A stretch of 64,000 nucleotides of DNA from Mycobacterium sp. ACS4331 (GTDB lineage Bacteria; Actinomycetota; Actinomycetes; Mycobacteriales; Mycobacteriaceae), in contig NZ_LZHW01000009.1 in assembly GCF_001667265.1 (NCBI RefSeq), positions 62,001-126,000 of the forward strand, read 5' to 3'. Under the pieces are notes generated by a model, which saw only the letters and a program-made list of their open reading frames with translations, made no database searches and had not been told where the DNA came from. Shown here in pieces: positions 33,815-43,291 of the stretch (the stretch's first letter is position 1; each line of letters begins with the position of its first letter). Made by a program: the position numbers and the translations under genes.

Positions 33815-36800
33815 CTAAGTGGGTCGCGGCTCCCGCACGGGGGGTTCGGCGACCTCGCGCGGCCAGTCGATCACCGACGCCGTCACGATGGCCAGGCTGA
33901 TCAGGGCCAGCAGTTGCACCCACGGCGAATGCCCCAGGTACCCGTCGACCGAGCGCCAGGGGTGGCGCGCGACTGCGGCACCGGCCAGGATCAACCCCGT
34001 CGCGGCCCCGCCCAGCGTCATGACTTTCCACGCCCGCGCTCTGCCGTCGAGCAGGCGCAGCAGCGCCACCGCGGAACCGACCACCACAGCCCCCGCGACA
34101 CCCGAGATCAGCAGGCCCGCGAGCAGCGCGCCGCCGACCGCCAACCACGCCTTGGGTTTCCAGACCGAGACCGGCCCATCCTCCTCGCGGCGTCGACTCG
34201 GCACCCATGCCAGCGCCGCCAGAATGGGCAACAGCGCCAGCCCACCGACGAGTCCCGCGCGGTAAAGGGCGTTCAGGCCGAACTCGAGCGTCACCGGCCC
34301 TTCGGTTCCAGGCGGCACCACCCAACCCTGCTGCCAGCCGTTGACGCTGATCGGGGTCAGCACGACACCGTCGGACGTGCGGGCCGTCCAGCCCGGATTG
34401 ATGCTCTCGGGCACCACGAGCACGCGGGCGCCCTCGCCCGCGGGCACGATCACCTCTCGCCGGTCCGGGCCCCAGCGCTCAGTCTGCACCCCGGACGTGG
34501 GCGCGGGCGCAATCTCCTTGGCCGCGGGCCCGGCCAACTGCACGCCGTCGATGATGAACGCCGCACCCGGGCTCACCAGGAACTCCTGGGTGCCGCTGGG
34601 CAGGTCGATCGGCGCGGCCTCGCAGGGGTGGGCCCGCAGAGGCGTGCCATCGAGGAGTTCACCGACGGTCGTGCTGACCGACGTGTTCACAAAGCGCCCC
34701 GCAACCGCGATCACCGGGCCCTTGTCGCAGCCGATCTCGATGGGGCGAGCGCGGTTTCGGGCCGCGTCGGCCGGCGCGATGGGCGTGCCGTCGGGCCGCA
34801 GGGCCTGCGCCTCGGCGAGGCCGGGCGGCTTGACCTGATCGAAGCCCAGCGCGGTGCGGTCGATCACGTCGTCCCAGTCCAGCAGGCTGATCTTGATGCT
34901 CTTGGTCTTGCGGGGGTACAGCGAAAGCGTCTGCGCACCTTCGGGTTCCATCTCGCGCACCTGCGGTCCGTCGCCCAGGTCGACCGCCACCAGGGTCGGA
35001 TGGGTGGGCAGCTCCGAGGTGCTGGGAGTGAGCCGAACCGCGGCCACCTCGGTGGCCTCGGGAAGCGTCAGGATCAACGTCGGCGCGGTGCGGTGCTGGA
35101 CGACACCCTGCGGCGCGGTCCATGACGTGCGCGGGTCGCCGTCGGAGGCGGCGAACGCCGTGCCGAGCACGTCGAACGAATCGGAGTCGCCGTCGGCGCG
35201 CGTGGCTCCGGGCTGACGGACCAGTTCACCCAGGCCGGGCCCCTGCCGGGGCCGCACCCACACCGTCGGCGTCACGGCGACCGGCTCCGGCACCGTCAGG
35301 GTCCGGCTGAGGTTGACCAGTTCCTCGGGAGCCAGCGAGAGCGGCGAAGCGCAGTGCACGCCGTCCGCCGCGGAGACACACCCGGGCCGGCCCATCAGGT
35401 CCGCGCCCAGATCCCACATCCCGACGGTCGCACCCTCGGGCGGGCCGGGCACGTTGACGGTGTGCCGGATGGCCACGGGATGGGCGAATCCGGCGGCGTC
35501 GTACTGCGTGACGGCCAGATCGGTCACGCCGAACTGCACTCCGCTGGAACCGTCGTCGGTGCCCGCGGCGGTGATCCGCACCCACGGGGTCTCCCCGTAG
35601 GGCAGCGCCACCACGACCGGCTGCCCGGGCCGGTCCACCCGCAGCGTCGTGGTGCCGGTGGCCGTGGAGATCTCCATCCGGGTGATCTGCGCGCCGATGG
35701 TCGAGGTGCTCGGCGTGAGCGTCAGCGTCGCGTTCGTGACGGGATGGTCGAAGTCGACCTGAAGCCACTGCCCGACGGCGGCCTGCAGCGAGTTGGACAC
35801 CCAACTTGTCGCGCCGTCGCCGTCGACGGCGGCCGCGGGTGCCGCGGCGGGCGCCACATTGGGCAGGGCCGTCGCGTCGGCCGCCGAACTCGATGCGGTC
35901 AGGCGTCCGCCGGTCCATCCCCCGTACACCAGGTCGGCGCCGGTCGCCGGGTAGTCCGGCACCCGGTTGTGGGTGTGCCTCTCGTCGTCGGGGGTCCGCA
36001 CCGCCGAGGAGTGGTCGTCGACGCGGCCGTAGTCGGTCTCGCGTGCCATCGGGGTGTCGGTGACGGTGACGACGTCGGACGGCAGGCCGGCGGCCTGCGC
36101 GTCCTGCGTCAACAGCACGGGCCCCAGCGGTGATTCGCCCAGGAGACGACGCCGCTCGTCGAGGCGCAGGAGGGCTTCCGGGGCGCCGTCGATGCGCGCC
36201 ATGGCGGCGGCGTCGGCCAGGTACGGCGCACCGGGGTTGGGGACCCCCGTGTGGTCGGGATCGACCCGGAAGATCTCCACGGCCGGGTACAGCGGCCGCA
36301 GGCCGCTGTCGGTGATGAAGCCCTCGAGGGTGCCCGGCCCCACCGGATCGCCGAACTGTGCCACCTTGGTCAGGCCGGGGGAGCCTTCGATCGCCTGGTG
36401 CACCAGGATCGGCCGCGCTGAACGGGAGTTGTCCGGGTCCAGGTCATTTCGCAGCACGAGGTAGGAGATGCCTTGGCGGGCAAGGGTGTCCGCGAGGCCA
36501 GCGGACGGCCGGCCCGCCGCGAAGAGGCGCTGCACCGAATCCAGGGCCCGGATGGTCTCGGGTGGGTTCAACGGGATGGAGTCGCGCACGCCCCACGGGC
36601 TTTCGCCGAGCACCTGCAGCGGCTCGTCGCGGGTGTTGCCCCAGATCTGGGTGGCGAACGGCGCGCCCGGCACCACCAGGACGCGACCCGGCGCCGGCGT
36701 GCCGGTGTTGTTGTGGGTCAGCCATTCCGCGGCCTGGTGCCAGTGGTCCGGGATCGCCTCGAAGGTCCCCGGCGGGGTGAGTCGCCCCGTCCAGGCCAGG

Positions 36801-38038
36801 GATGTGCTCGCGGCGAGGGCTGCCAGCACCACAATCCCGACCGCGACCCGCTTGTCCTCCTCGGGATGGGCGAACGCGCGTCGCCACACCGCCCGCGGGG
36901 CGCTGCCAGGCAGCGGAATCCGGCTCATGAGGTGGGCCACACCCAGCACGATCGGCAGACGCACCAGCGGTTCGAGCTTGTGCACGTTGCGCAGCGGCGC
37001 ACCCCCGGAGTCCAGGAGCAGCTGCACCTGGTGGGCCAGCGGCGAGCCCAGCCCGCCCGCGTAGCCCAGCCCCAGCAGCGTCACGCCGATCAGCAGCATC
37101 AGCACGAGCCGGCCCCGCGCGGGCATGGTCCGCAGTGCGAGACCGGCCAGGCCCGCCGCCGCCACCAACGTCGTCGCCAGAATCGCGACGGGGTCGGTCA
37201 CCAGGGAGCTGCCGGCGGTGGCGTTGGGCGCCACGAACGGGGTCCAGCTGTCGGTTCCGCGCAGCACCTCGATCAGCGAGGTCCACTGCGTGGTGACGCC
37301 GGAGGATTCGATGTAGTCCAGGAACGGGGGGCTGACGCGGCCCAGCAGGACCAGGGCGACGACCCACCAGGTGACCGCGAGCACCGTGCTCAGCAGCCAC
37401 CACGCGGAGAACCTCAGCCATCGGCGGTCCGGCCGGTGGCACGCCCACCAGATCAGTGCGGGAAGGCACGCGGTCAGCGTGGCCACAGCGTTCACGGCGC
37501 CCATCAGGGCCACCGCGACGCCGGCGCGGGCGGCGAGCACCCGCAGCGACTGTTGGTGCCCGCCCCGCATCGCGAGGATCACCGGCAGCAGCACCCACGG
37601 GGCCAGCATCATCGGCAGGGTCTCCGACGAGATCGAGCCCAACGTGGTGAGCACCCGTGGTGACAGCGCGTAGGCGAGTGCGGCGATCACGCGCGAGGGC
37701 GTCGTCCCGATGCCGAGCGCCTCGGCGACCCTCAGCAGGCCCCAGAAGCCCGCGGCCAGCAGCAGGGCCCACCACAGGCGTTGGATAACCCAGTCAGGCA
37801 GCCCCAGCAGGTCCCCGACCACGAAGAACGCGCCGTGAGGGAACAGGTAGCCGTACGCCTGGTTCTGGGTCTGGCCGAACGGAAGCTCGCTGTTCCACAG
37901 GTGCGCGGCGCGCGTGAGGAAACGCACCGGGTTGGCGGTGAGGTCGAGCTTGGTGTCGGGGGAGATCTGGCCTGGGGACTGCGCGAACGCCAGGATCAGG
38001 CTCAGCGTGCCGACCAGCCACAGCCATCGGCGGGACAG
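33815..38038 (-). CDS. aftD: Arabinofuranosyltransferase AftD (start uncertain)
   Basis: Giant GT-C membrane enzyme of about 1,370-1,410 residues that adds branching arabinofuranose to arabinogalactan/lipoarabinomannan from decaprenyl-phospho-arabinose. The N-terminal half has about ten helices with FGQTQNQAYGYLFPHGAFF and the downstream soluble half has carbohydrate-binding-type beta domains (DGDGATSWVSNSLQAAVGQW); helices return at the C-terminus. The conserved segment AFAQSPGQISPDTKLDLTANP lies upstream of the first GTG (37927), yet between there and the frame's opening there is no ATG, GTG or TTG. CTG at 38038 or 38095 is therefore the probable start. Only in aftD's context: a 57-residue partner gene lies directly upstream. 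Confidence 0.9.
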   Translation of the reverse strand: MSRRWLWLVGTLSLILAFAQSPGQISPDTKLDLTANPVRFLTRAAHLWNSELPFGQTQNQAYGYLFPHGAFFVVGDLLGLPDWVIQRLWWALLLAAGFWGLLRVAEALGIGTTPSRVIAALAYALSPRVLTTLGSISSETLPMMLAPWVLLPVILAMRGGHQQSLRVLAARAGVAVALMGAVNAVATLTACLPALIWWACHRPDRRWLRFSAWWLLSTVLAVTWWVVALVLLGRVSPPFLDYIESSGVTTQWTSLIEVLRGTDSWTPFVAPNATAGSSLVTDPVAILATTLVAAAGLAGLALRTMPARGRLVLMLLIGVTLLGLGYAGGLGSPLAHQVQLLLDSGGAPLRNVHKLEPLVRLPIVLGVAHLMSRIPLPGSAPRAVWRRAFAHPEEDKRVAVGIVVLAALAASTSLAWTGRLTPPGTFEAIPDHWHQAAEWLTHNNTGTPAPGRVLVVPGAPFATQIWGNTRDEPLQVLGESPWGVRDSIPLNPPETIRALDSVQRLFAAGRPSAGLADTLARQGISYLVLRNDLDPDNSRSARPILVHQAIEGSPGLTKVAQFGDPVGPGTLEGFITDSGLRPLYPAVEIFRVDPDHTGVPNPGAPYLADAAAMARIDGAPEALLRLDERRRLLGESPLGPVLLTQDAQAAGLPSDVVTVTDTPMARETDYGRVDDHSSAVRTPDDERHTHNRVPDYPATGADLVYGGWTGGRLTASSSAADATALPNVAPAAAPAAAVDGDGATSWVSNSLQAAVGQWLQVDFDHPVTNATLTLTPSTSTIGAQITRMEISTATGTTTLRVDRPGQPVVVALPYGETPWVRITAAGTDDGSSGVQFGVTDLAVTQYDAAGFAHPVAIRHTVNVPGPPEGATVGMWDLGADLMGRPGCVSAADGVHCASPLSLAPEELVNLSRTLTVPEPVAVTPTVWVRPRQGPGLGELVRQPGATRADGDSDSFDVLGTAFAASDGDPRTSWTAPQGVVQHRTAPTLILTLPEATEVAAVRLTPSTSELPTHPTLVAVDLGDGPQVREMEPEGAQTLSLYPRKTKSIKISLLDWDDVIDRTALGFDQVKPPGLAEAQALRPDGTPIAPADAARNRARPIEIGCDKGPVIAVAGRFVNTSVSTTVGELLDGTPLRAHPCEAAPIDLPSGTQEFLVSPGAAFIIDGVQLAGPAAKEIAPAPTSGVQTERWGPDRREVIVPAGEGARVLVVPESINPGWTARTSDGVVLTPISVNGWQQGWVVPPGTEGPVTLEFGLNALYRAGLVGGLALLPILAALAWVPSRRREEDGPVSVWKPKAWLAVGGALLAGLLISGVAGAVVVGSAVALLRLLDGRARAWKVMTLGGAATGLILAGAAVARHPWRSVDGYLGHSPWVQLLALISLAIVTASVIDWPREVAEPPVREPRPT

Positions 38039-38096
38039 TCCCTGCGGGCCGGGTGTCGACCCTCCCGGACGGGCCGCCTCGGACTGCGCGCTCAGA

Positions 38097-38270
38097 TCAG
38101 CTGCGGTCGCCGTATTCGACCCGGTTCAGGACCGACGACGCCGGATCGCCTGCCGTGATCGGCGGCTTGGTGTCCTGCTGCACCATCAGGGAGACGCCGA
38201 AGACAGCCGCGGCGCCGAGCAGCAGACCGACCACGATGCTGGCGGCGGCAGGCACCACGAACCGGGTCAT
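38097..38270 (-). CDS. 57-residue membrane protein, Rv0236A-like (DUF2613)
   Basis: Small protein MTRFVVPAAASIVVGLLL... ending VLNRVEYGDRS: one N-terminal helix of about 22 residues, then a soluble tail. It equals Rv0236A in length and sequence pattern. ATG 38270 follows TGAGGAGCCCCAC, a strong ribosome site. Its stop lies 2 nt before one candidate CTG start of aftD, so it probably leads the aftD operon and may couple its translation. Function unknown; position suggests a small subunit or assembly factor of AftD. Confidence 0.88.
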   Translation of the reverse strand: MTRFVVPAAASIVVGLLLGAAAVFGVSLMVQQDTKPPITAGDPASSVLNRVEYGDRS

Positions 38271-38333
38271 GTGGGGCTCCTCAGCGCTGTCGATCTTGTC
38301 GGTGGGCTGCCAGCCAACCTAGCACGCGGCGTT

Positions 38334-38798
38334 TCAGGCACCGGGCGGCACGATGAGCACCGGGCGTTTGCCGTGCCGCAGCACATGGTCGGAGACCGAG
38401 GACTGCAGCAGCGACCGCAGCCCGGTCGTGCCCCGGGTTCCCGTGACGATGAGGTCGGCCTCGATGCGGTCCGCGGCCTCGATGATGGTTCGCCACACCG
38501 TGCCGGTCACCGCGACGCACAGCGGTTCGGCGGACAGGCCGGCCGACTTGGCCAGCCGCAGGCCCTCGTCGTTGGTGCGCTGGGCGTCGGCGTAGGCGAT
38601 GTCGAGGTCATCGAGATCGTCGAGGTCTGGGGGATCAGGTGGACCGTCGAGGTCGACGCTGACCGGATCCGGTCCCGGCCGAATCGGCGTCCACACCGTC
38701 AGCACCACGACACGCTGCGCCGACACAAACTGGCCCACGTGGGTGACCGCGCGCTGCGCATTGTCGGTCCCGTCGTAGGCGATCAACACGACGGACAT
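38334..38798 (-). CDS. Universal stress protein (UspA family)
   Basis: 154-residue single-domain Usp. The N-terminus SVVLIAYDGTDNAQRAV is the family beta1 plus ATP contact, and GTRGTTGLRSLLQSS matches the G-2X-G-9X-S/T ATP-binding motif; the end is RPVLIVPPG. ATG 38798 is chosen over an in-frame TTG two codons upstream. Probably ATP-binding cytosolic stress protein. Separated from the DUF2613 gene by about 60 nt on the same strand. Confidence 0.88.
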   Translation of the reverse strand: MSVVLIAYDGTDNAQRAVTHVGQFVSAQRVVVLTVWTPIRPGPDPVSVDLDGPPDPPDLDDLDDLDIAYADAQRTNDEGLRLAKSAGLSAEPLCVAVTGTVWRTIIEAADRIEADLIVTGTRGTTGLRSLLQSSVSDHVLRHGKRPVLIVPPGA

Positions 38799-38969
38799 GC
38801 CCAATCATCTCCCATTCTGGACAGGTCCCGTCGTCGGGACGCGAAATTCATTGCCCGCGTGTATGTTCCGGAGTGTGTGATTCGCGGTTGCGCGCGTTCC
38901 TGCAGAGTAGTCGACGCGCCGCGCGCGCCCAGACACTGACTGCGGTCTGCGTGCATGACAGCATGAGGT

Positions 38970-40151
38970 ATGGCATTCACCATCGCGTTCACCCGAGCCG
39001 TCGTGTCCGTCGCGACGCTGCCCGCACTGCTGATGGCCTGCTCGTCGGCCGCCGAATCGCCGTCCGCCTCGCCGTCGCGGGACACGGCCACCGGATCCTC
39101 ACCGGCCTCGGTGCCGTTGAGCAATCCCGTCCCGCTGGCGCCCGCCGGATGTGGTGACGTCGCGGCGCTGTCGACGCGCGACAAGCTGGCTCAGCTGGTG
39201 ATGGTCGGAGTGACCGATGCCGCCGACGCCCGCGCCGTGGTGGCCGATCACCACGTGGGCGGAATCTTCGTCGGAAGCTGGACCGACAAATCGATGCTCA
39301 CCGACGGCTCCCTGGCCGGTATCGCGGCCACCGCCGGTCCGCTGCCCCTGGCGGTCAGCGTCGACGAGGAGGGCGGCCGTGTCTCGCGGTTGGCGTCGCT
39401 GATCGGCAGCCAACCGTCGGCGCGCGTGCTCGCGGCCACCAAGACCCCCGACGAGGTGTACCAGATCGCGCTCGACCGGGGCCGCAAGATGCGGGGCCTG
39501 GGGATCACCGTCGACTTCGCGCCCGTCGTGGACGTCACGGCGGCCGCCGACGACACCGTGATCGGCGATCGCTCGTTCGGGTCCGACCCGGCGGTGGTGA
39601 CCGAGTACGCCGGTGCCTATGCCCGCGGCCTGCGCGACGCCGGGGTGCTGCCGGTCCTCAAGCATTTTCCCGGTCACGGGAACGCCTCGGGTGACTCGCA
39701 CGCCAACGGCGTGGTGACCCCGCCGCTCGCGGAGCTTGAGGCCACCGACCTGGTGCCGTACCGCACGCTGACCACGCAGGGACCCGTGGCGGTGATGATC
39801 GGCCACATGCAGGTGCCCGGGCTGACCGGCAACGACCCGGCCAGCCTGAGTCCCGCCGCGGTCGGGCTGCTGCGCTCGGGCGGCTACGGCGGACCGGGGT
39901 TCGGCGGCCTGGTGTTCAGTGACGATCTGTCGTCGATGGGCGCGATCAACCAGCGGTACGGGGTGGCCGAGGCGGTGCTGCGCAGCCTGCAGGCGGGCGT
40001 CGACGTCGCGCTTTGGGTCAGCACGGGCGAAGTGCCCGCGGTGCTGGACCGGCTCGAGGCGGCAGTCGCCGCGGGTGAACTGCCGATGGCCGCGGTCGAC
40101 GGCGCGCTGCAGCGCGTCACGGTGGCCAAGGGCGGCGCCCGCGCCTGCTGA
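38970..40151 (+). CDS. lpqI: Lipoprotein beta-N-acetylglucosaminidase LpqI (GH3, NagZ-type)
   Basis: 393-residue GH3 enzyme releasing GlcNAc from peptidoglycan fragments. The N-terminus is a lipoprotein signal with lipobox LMAC and lipid-carrying C24, so it is anchored on the outer face of the inner membrane, unlike cytosolic NagZ. The GH3 NagZ motif KHFPGHGNASGDSHAN (K231, H232) holds the His/Asp acid-base, and the nucleophile is in SDDLSSMG (D318). Matches Rv0237. The tetR gene starts 51 nt after its stop. Confidence 0.94.
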   Translation: MAFTIAFTRAVVSVATLPALLMACSSAAESPSASPSRDTATGSSPASVPLSNPVPLAPAGCGDVAALSTRDKLAQLVMVGVTDAADARAVVADHHVGGIFVGSWTDKSMLTDGSLAGIAATAGPLPLAVSVDEEGGRVSRLASLIGSQPSARVLAATKTPDEVYQIALDRGRKMRGLGITVDFAPVVDVTAAADDTVIGDRSFGSDPAVVTEYAGAYARGLRDAGVLPVLKHFPGHGNASGDSHANGVVTPPLAELEATDLVPYRTLTTQGPVAVMIGHMQVPGLTGNDPASLSPAAVGLLRSGGYGGPGFGGLVFSDDLSSMGAINQRYGVAEAVLRSLQAGVDVALWVSTGEVPAVLDRLEAAVAAGELPMAAVDGALQRVTVAKGGARAC

Positions 40152-40158
40152 GGCCAAT

Positions 40159-40176
40159 GTTTAGTCTTGAGTAAAC
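40159..40176. promoter_or_regulatory. Palindromic operator before tetR
   Basis: GTTTAGTCTTGAGTAAAC: arms GTTTA/TAAAC pair perfectly and TC/GA continue after one mismatch. It lies 26 nt before the tetR ATG and shares the AGTAA/TTA half-site with the palindromes at fabG4/fadA2 and fadE5, so TetR autoregulation is likely. Confidence 0.5.
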
Positions 40177-40202
40177 GTCTGTTCAGCGAAGGGTGAGGCG
40201 GC

Positions 40203-40862
40203 ATGGCCGGTGGTACCAAGCGGTTGCCTCGTGCCGTACGTGAACAGCAGATGCTCGACGCCGCTGTGGAGGTCTTCTCCATCAACGGCTATCACGAGAC
40301 GTCGATGGACGCGATCGCGGCCAAGGCTGAGATCTCCAAGCCCATGCTCTACCTGTATTACGGGTCCAAGGAGGAGCTCTTCGGGGCCTGCCTGAGCCGT
40401 GAGCTGAGCCGCTTCATCGAGGCGGTGCGCGCGGATGTGGATTTCACGCTGCCGCCCCGCGACATGCTGCGCAACACGATCCTGTCGTTCTTGACCTACA
40501 TCGACGCCAACCGGGCCTCGTGGATCGTGCTGTACACCCAGGCCACCAGTTCGCAGGCGTTCGCGCACACCGTGCGGGAGGGCCGCGAGCGCATCATCGA
40601 CCTGGTGGCGCGGCTGTTGAGCACGGGCACGCGAAACCCCGAGCCGGACACCGACTTCAACATGATGGCGATCGCGCTGGTGGGTGCGGGCGAGGCCGTG
40701 GCCACGCGCGTCAGTGCCGGCGACGTCGATGTGAACGACGCCGTGGAGCTGTTGATCAACCTGTTCTGGCGCGGCCTGAAGGGCAGGCCCGGCGGAGCCG
40801 AGCCGGCCGGCGGCGCCGAGTCGGCGGGCGGCACCGAGACTGCTGAGGCTGCGGAGATCTGA
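40203..40862 (+). CDS. TetR-family transcriptional regulator, Rv0238-like
   Basis: 219-residue regulator. The N-terminal HTH (residues about 10-55) reads REQQMLDAAVEVFSINGYHETSMDAIAAKAEISKPMLY in plan, the TetR DNA-binding domain, here in separate helices ending LYYGSKEELFGA. The C-terminal ligand domain is about 150 residues and ends in a Gly/Ala/Glu-rich tail (GGAEPAGGAESAGG) of low complexity, probably disordered. ATG 40203 follows GAAGGGTGAGGCGGC. Adjacent to the lipid genes htdX, fabG4, fadA2 and fadE5, whose promoters carry related palindromes; the ligand may be an acyl-CoA. Confidence 0.9.
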   Translation: MAGGTKRLPRAVREQQMLDAAVEVFSINGYHETSMDAIAAKAEISKPMLYLYYGSKEELFGACLSRELSRFIEAVRADVDFTLPPRDMLRNTILSFLTYIDANRASWIVLYTQATSSQAFAHTVREGRERIIDLVARLLSTGTRNPEPDTDFNMMAIALVGAGEAVATRVSAGDVDVNDAVELLINLFWRGLKGRPGGAEPAGGAESAGGTETAEAAEI

Positions 40863-40905
40863 CCGGAGAATCGCAGTCCCCGCAGTCTCGGGAAACGCCC
40901 GCACT

Positions 40906-40919
40906 CTCGGAGAACCGAG
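40906..40919. terminator. Weak hairpin between convergent tetR and htdX
   Basis: CTCGG-AGAA-CCGAG forms a 5-bp stem with a tetraloop between the two convergent genes; a GAGGC/GCCTC repeat overlaps its right arm. It may act as a shared terminator, but it is short. Confidence 0.3.
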
Positions 40920-40928
40920 GCAATGCCT

Positions 40929-41780
40929 CTACAGCGCGCGCACCTCGGCCGTCAGGTGCGGATAGCCCTTCTTGAGGTTGCGCAGCGACAGGTCCCAGCC
41001 GTCGGCGACCCGGTCGACGTACAACCCCGCGCTGGCGGGCAGCAGAATCGGCTTGCCGAACTTCACCGAGTACCGCAGCGCGTCGGGCAGCTGGCCTTCG
41101 ATATTCGCCAGAACGGCTGCAGCGCTGAACATTCCATGTGCGATCGCGGTGGGAAAGCCGAACAGCTTGGCGCCCACCGAGCTCGTGTGGATGGGGTTGT
41201 GGTCACCGCTGACCGAGGCGTACCTGCGGATCTGGCCGCCCGTGATGCGCAGGACGCTCTGCGGCGGGGGCAGTTTGGGCTGTTTCTGCGGCGGCGGCTT
41301 CGGTTCGTCGGACAGGCTGGTGCGCTGCTGATGCAGGAAGGTCGTCACCTGCTCCCACGCGACGTCGTTTCCGACGCTGATCTCGGTGAGGACGTCGACC
41401 AGCAGCCCCTTCCGGTGCTCGCGCATGTTCTCGGCGTGCGCTTTCACCGACACCACATCGGTCACGGCAATCGGCCGGTGCGCCGTGATGTGGTTCTCGA
41501 CGTGCACCGAACCCATTGCGGCGAAGGGAAAGTCGAAGTTGGTGATCAACGCCATCACGGTCGGGAAGGCCAGCACGAACGGATAGGTGACCGGGACGGT
41601 GTCTTTGTAGCGCAGGCCCGTCACGGCAGCATAGGCCGCGACGTTGGCCCGGTCGATCGGCAGATCCGAGACCGTCAGCGTGCGGTCGGGCAGCGTGTCC
41701 CCGCGTGAGATGAACGGCAACGCGCCCGCGGCCGCGCGCAGCATGTTGGTCAGCCCGCTGGGCTGCTGCACGGAGGTCAT
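40929..41780 (-). CDS. htdX: (3R)-hydroxyacyl-thioester dehydratase HtdX
   Basis: 283-residue double-hotdog MaoC-like dehydratase. The hydratase-2 motif is YASVSGDHNPIHTSSVGAKLFGFPTAIAHGMF in pattern, with the Asp/His pair in SGDHNPIH. The N-terminal hotdog lacks the motif. It would dehydrate 3-hydroxyacyl-CoA or ACP in fatty acid metabolism. ATG 41780 lies 3 nt after the fabG4 stop. As in Rv0241c-Rv0242c, it is paired with the ketoreductase FabG4, so the two do successive steps (keto to hydroxy to enoyl). Confidence 0.93.
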   Translation of the reverse strand: MTSVQQPSGLTNMLRAAAGALPFISRGDTLPDRTLTVSDLPIDRANVAAYAAVTGLRYKDTVPVTYPFVLAFPTVMALITNFDFPFAAMGSVHVENHITAHRPIAVTDVVSVKAHAENMREHRKGLLVDVLTEISVGNDVAWEQVTTFLHQQRTSLSDEPKPPPQKQPKLPPPQSVLRITGGQIRRYASVSGDHNPIHTSSVGAKLFGFPTAIAHGMFSAAAVLANIEGQLPDALRYSVKFGKPILLPASAGLYVDRVADGWDLSLRNLKKGYPHLTAEVRAL

Positions 41781-41783
41781 CTC

Positions 41784-43169
41784 TCACGCCCCCAGCATGG
41801 CTTGGCCGCAGACCCGGATCGTATTGCCGGTGACCGCGTTGCTGGCGGGGCTGGCGAAGTAGGCGATCGCCTCGGCGACATCCACGGGTTGGCCACCCTG
41901 GAACAGGGAGTTCATCCGCCGGGCCACTTCACGGGTGGCGAACGGGATGGCCTCGGTCATCTTGGTCTCGATGAAGCCCGGCGCCACGGCGTTGATCGTG
42001 ATGTCCTTCGCGGCGAGTTCGGGTGCCAGGGCCTCGGTCAGGCCGATCATGCCGGCCTTGGTGGCCGCATAGTTGGTCTGCCCGCGGTTGCCTGCGATGC
42101 CCGCCATCGACGACAACCCGATCACTCGGCCGCCAGCGCCGATCGTCCCGTTGGCCACGAGTCCCTCGGTGAGTCGCTGCGGCGCAAGGAGATTCACGGC
42201 GATGACGGCGTTCCACCGGGCGTCATCCATGTTCGCCAGGAGCTTGTCGCGCGTGATGCCTGCGTTGTTGACCAGGATGTCGGCATGGCCGCCGTTGTGG
42301 TCGGAGTAGTGCTCGGCCAGGTGTGCGGCGATGCGGTCGACCGCGTCGTCGGCGGTGACGTCGAGTGCCAGTGCGGTGCCGCCGACCTTCGCCGCCGTCT
42401 CGGACAGCGCGTCCGGGGCGCCTTCGGCCGGCGGCATGTCGATGGCGACGACCTTCGCGCCGTCGCGTGCCAACACCTCGGCGATCGTGGCGCCGATGCC
42501 ACGCGCCGCGCCGGTGACGACTGCGACCTTGCCGTCCAGCGGCCGATCCCAGTCAGCGGGTGGGGTGGCGTCGTCGGCGCCGATGTGGAACACCTGACCG
42601 TCGACGTAGGCCGACTTGGCCGACAGCAGGAATCGAAGCGTCGACTCGAGGCCCGTGGCCGCGGGTTTGGCCTGAGGGGACAGGTACACCAGCGATACGG
42701 TCGCGCCGTGCTGCATCTCCTTGGCCAGTGAGCGTGTGAAGCCTTCGAGGGCGCGCTGCGCGATGCGCTCGTCGGTGCTGGCGGCCTCCTCCGGGCTGGT
42801 GCCGACCACGACGACTCGCCCCGAGGGGCCGACGTTGCGCAACAGCGGGGTGAAGAAATCGTGCAGGGCCTTGAGGCCGGCGGGTGCGGTGATGCCGGTG
42901 GCGTCGAACAGCAGCCCCCCGAAGCGGTCGGCCCAACGGCCGCCGAGATTGTCGCCGACGAGGTCGTAATCCGCGGCCAGCGCGGCCCGCATCGGTTCGG
43001 CGATGCGGCCCTCCCCGCCGATGAGCAGCGGGCCCGCGAGTGCCGGCTCGCCGGCGCGGTACCGGCGCAGGGTCTCGGGTGAGGGGATGCCCAACTGCTT
43101 GGCCAGGAAGGAGCCCGGCGCGGAATGGACCAGCTGGGAGTACAGATCGTTCGGAAGCTTGGGGGCCAC
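41784..43169 (-). CDS. fabG4: High-molecular-weight 3-ketoacyl reductase FabG4
   Basis: 461-residue SDR protein with a non-catalytic N-terminal flavodoxin-like domain (1-205) and a C-terminal SDR domain. Cofactor motif [28 protein letters not shown], and the catalytic Tyr/Lys Y367 and K371 in NYAATKAG. It is the NADH-dependent FabG4 of Rv0242c, reducing long-chain 3-ketoacyl-CoA. GTG 43169 (VAPKLPND) is chosen because GAGAGGTG lies 6-8 nt upstream and the protein then matches the 454-residue relative; the frame opens 9 codons earlier. Shares an operator with divergent fadA2. Confidence 0.93.
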   Translation of the reverse strand: MAPKLPNDLYSQLVHSAPGSFLAKQLGIPSPETLRRYRAGEPALAGPLLIGGEGRIAEPMRAALAADYDLVGDNLGGRWADRFGGLLFDATGITAPAGLKALHDFFTPLLRNVGPSGRVVVVGTSPEEAASTDERIAQRALEGFTRSLAKEMQHGATVSLVYLSPQAKPAATGLESTLRFLLSAKSAYVDGQVFHIGADDATPPADWDRPLDGKVAVVTGAARGIGATIAEVLARDGAKVVAIDMPPAEGAPDALSETAAKVGGTALALDVTADDAVDRIAAHLAEHYSDHNGGHADILVNNAGITRDKLLANMDDARWNAVIAVNLLAPQRLTEGLVANGTIGAGGRVIGLSSMAGIAGNRGQTNYAATKAGMIGLTEALAPELAAKDITINAVAPGFIETKMTEAIPFATREVARRMNSLFQGGQPVDVAEAIAYFASPASNAVTGNTIRVCGQAMLGA

Positions 43170-43213
43170 GAAAGTCACCTCTCGTCGTTCAGGCACGTGC
43201 TGTCGGCTACGAA

Positions 43214-43229
43214 CTTACTGGAGAGTAAG
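43214..43229. promoter_or_regulatory. Palindromic operator in the fabG4/fadA2 divergent promoter
   Basis: CTTACTGGAGAGTAAG, perfect 6-bp arms around GGAG. Equivalent palindromes TTACTGG-N-G-N-GTAA lie before fadE5. It sits upstream of a possible fadA2 -10 (TAGTAT, 43239-43244), covering the -35/spacer, so binding would repress fadA2; it could also repress fabG4-htdX. Confidence 0.65.
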
Positions 43230-43238
43230 AACAGTGGG

Positions 43239-43244
43239 TAGTAT
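43239..43244 (+). promoter_or_regulatory. Predicted fadA2 -10 element
   Basis: TAGTAT fits TANNNT, about 7 nt before a start that leaves a 5' leader near 41 nt ahead of GTG 43292. ACGGAGATACCC before the GTG can act as ribosome site. Confidence 0.4.
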
Positions 43245-43291
43245 GGCCTTCACAGGTCCTCAACCTCAAACCGACCAGTACGGAGATACCC

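Noticed and set aside
37794..38027. 77-residue ORF starting at the ATG in the aftD N-terminal region
   Set aside because: It is in a different frame from aftD, reads as low-complexity Arg/Pro sequence and has no homologue pattern; AftD homology is in the other frame.
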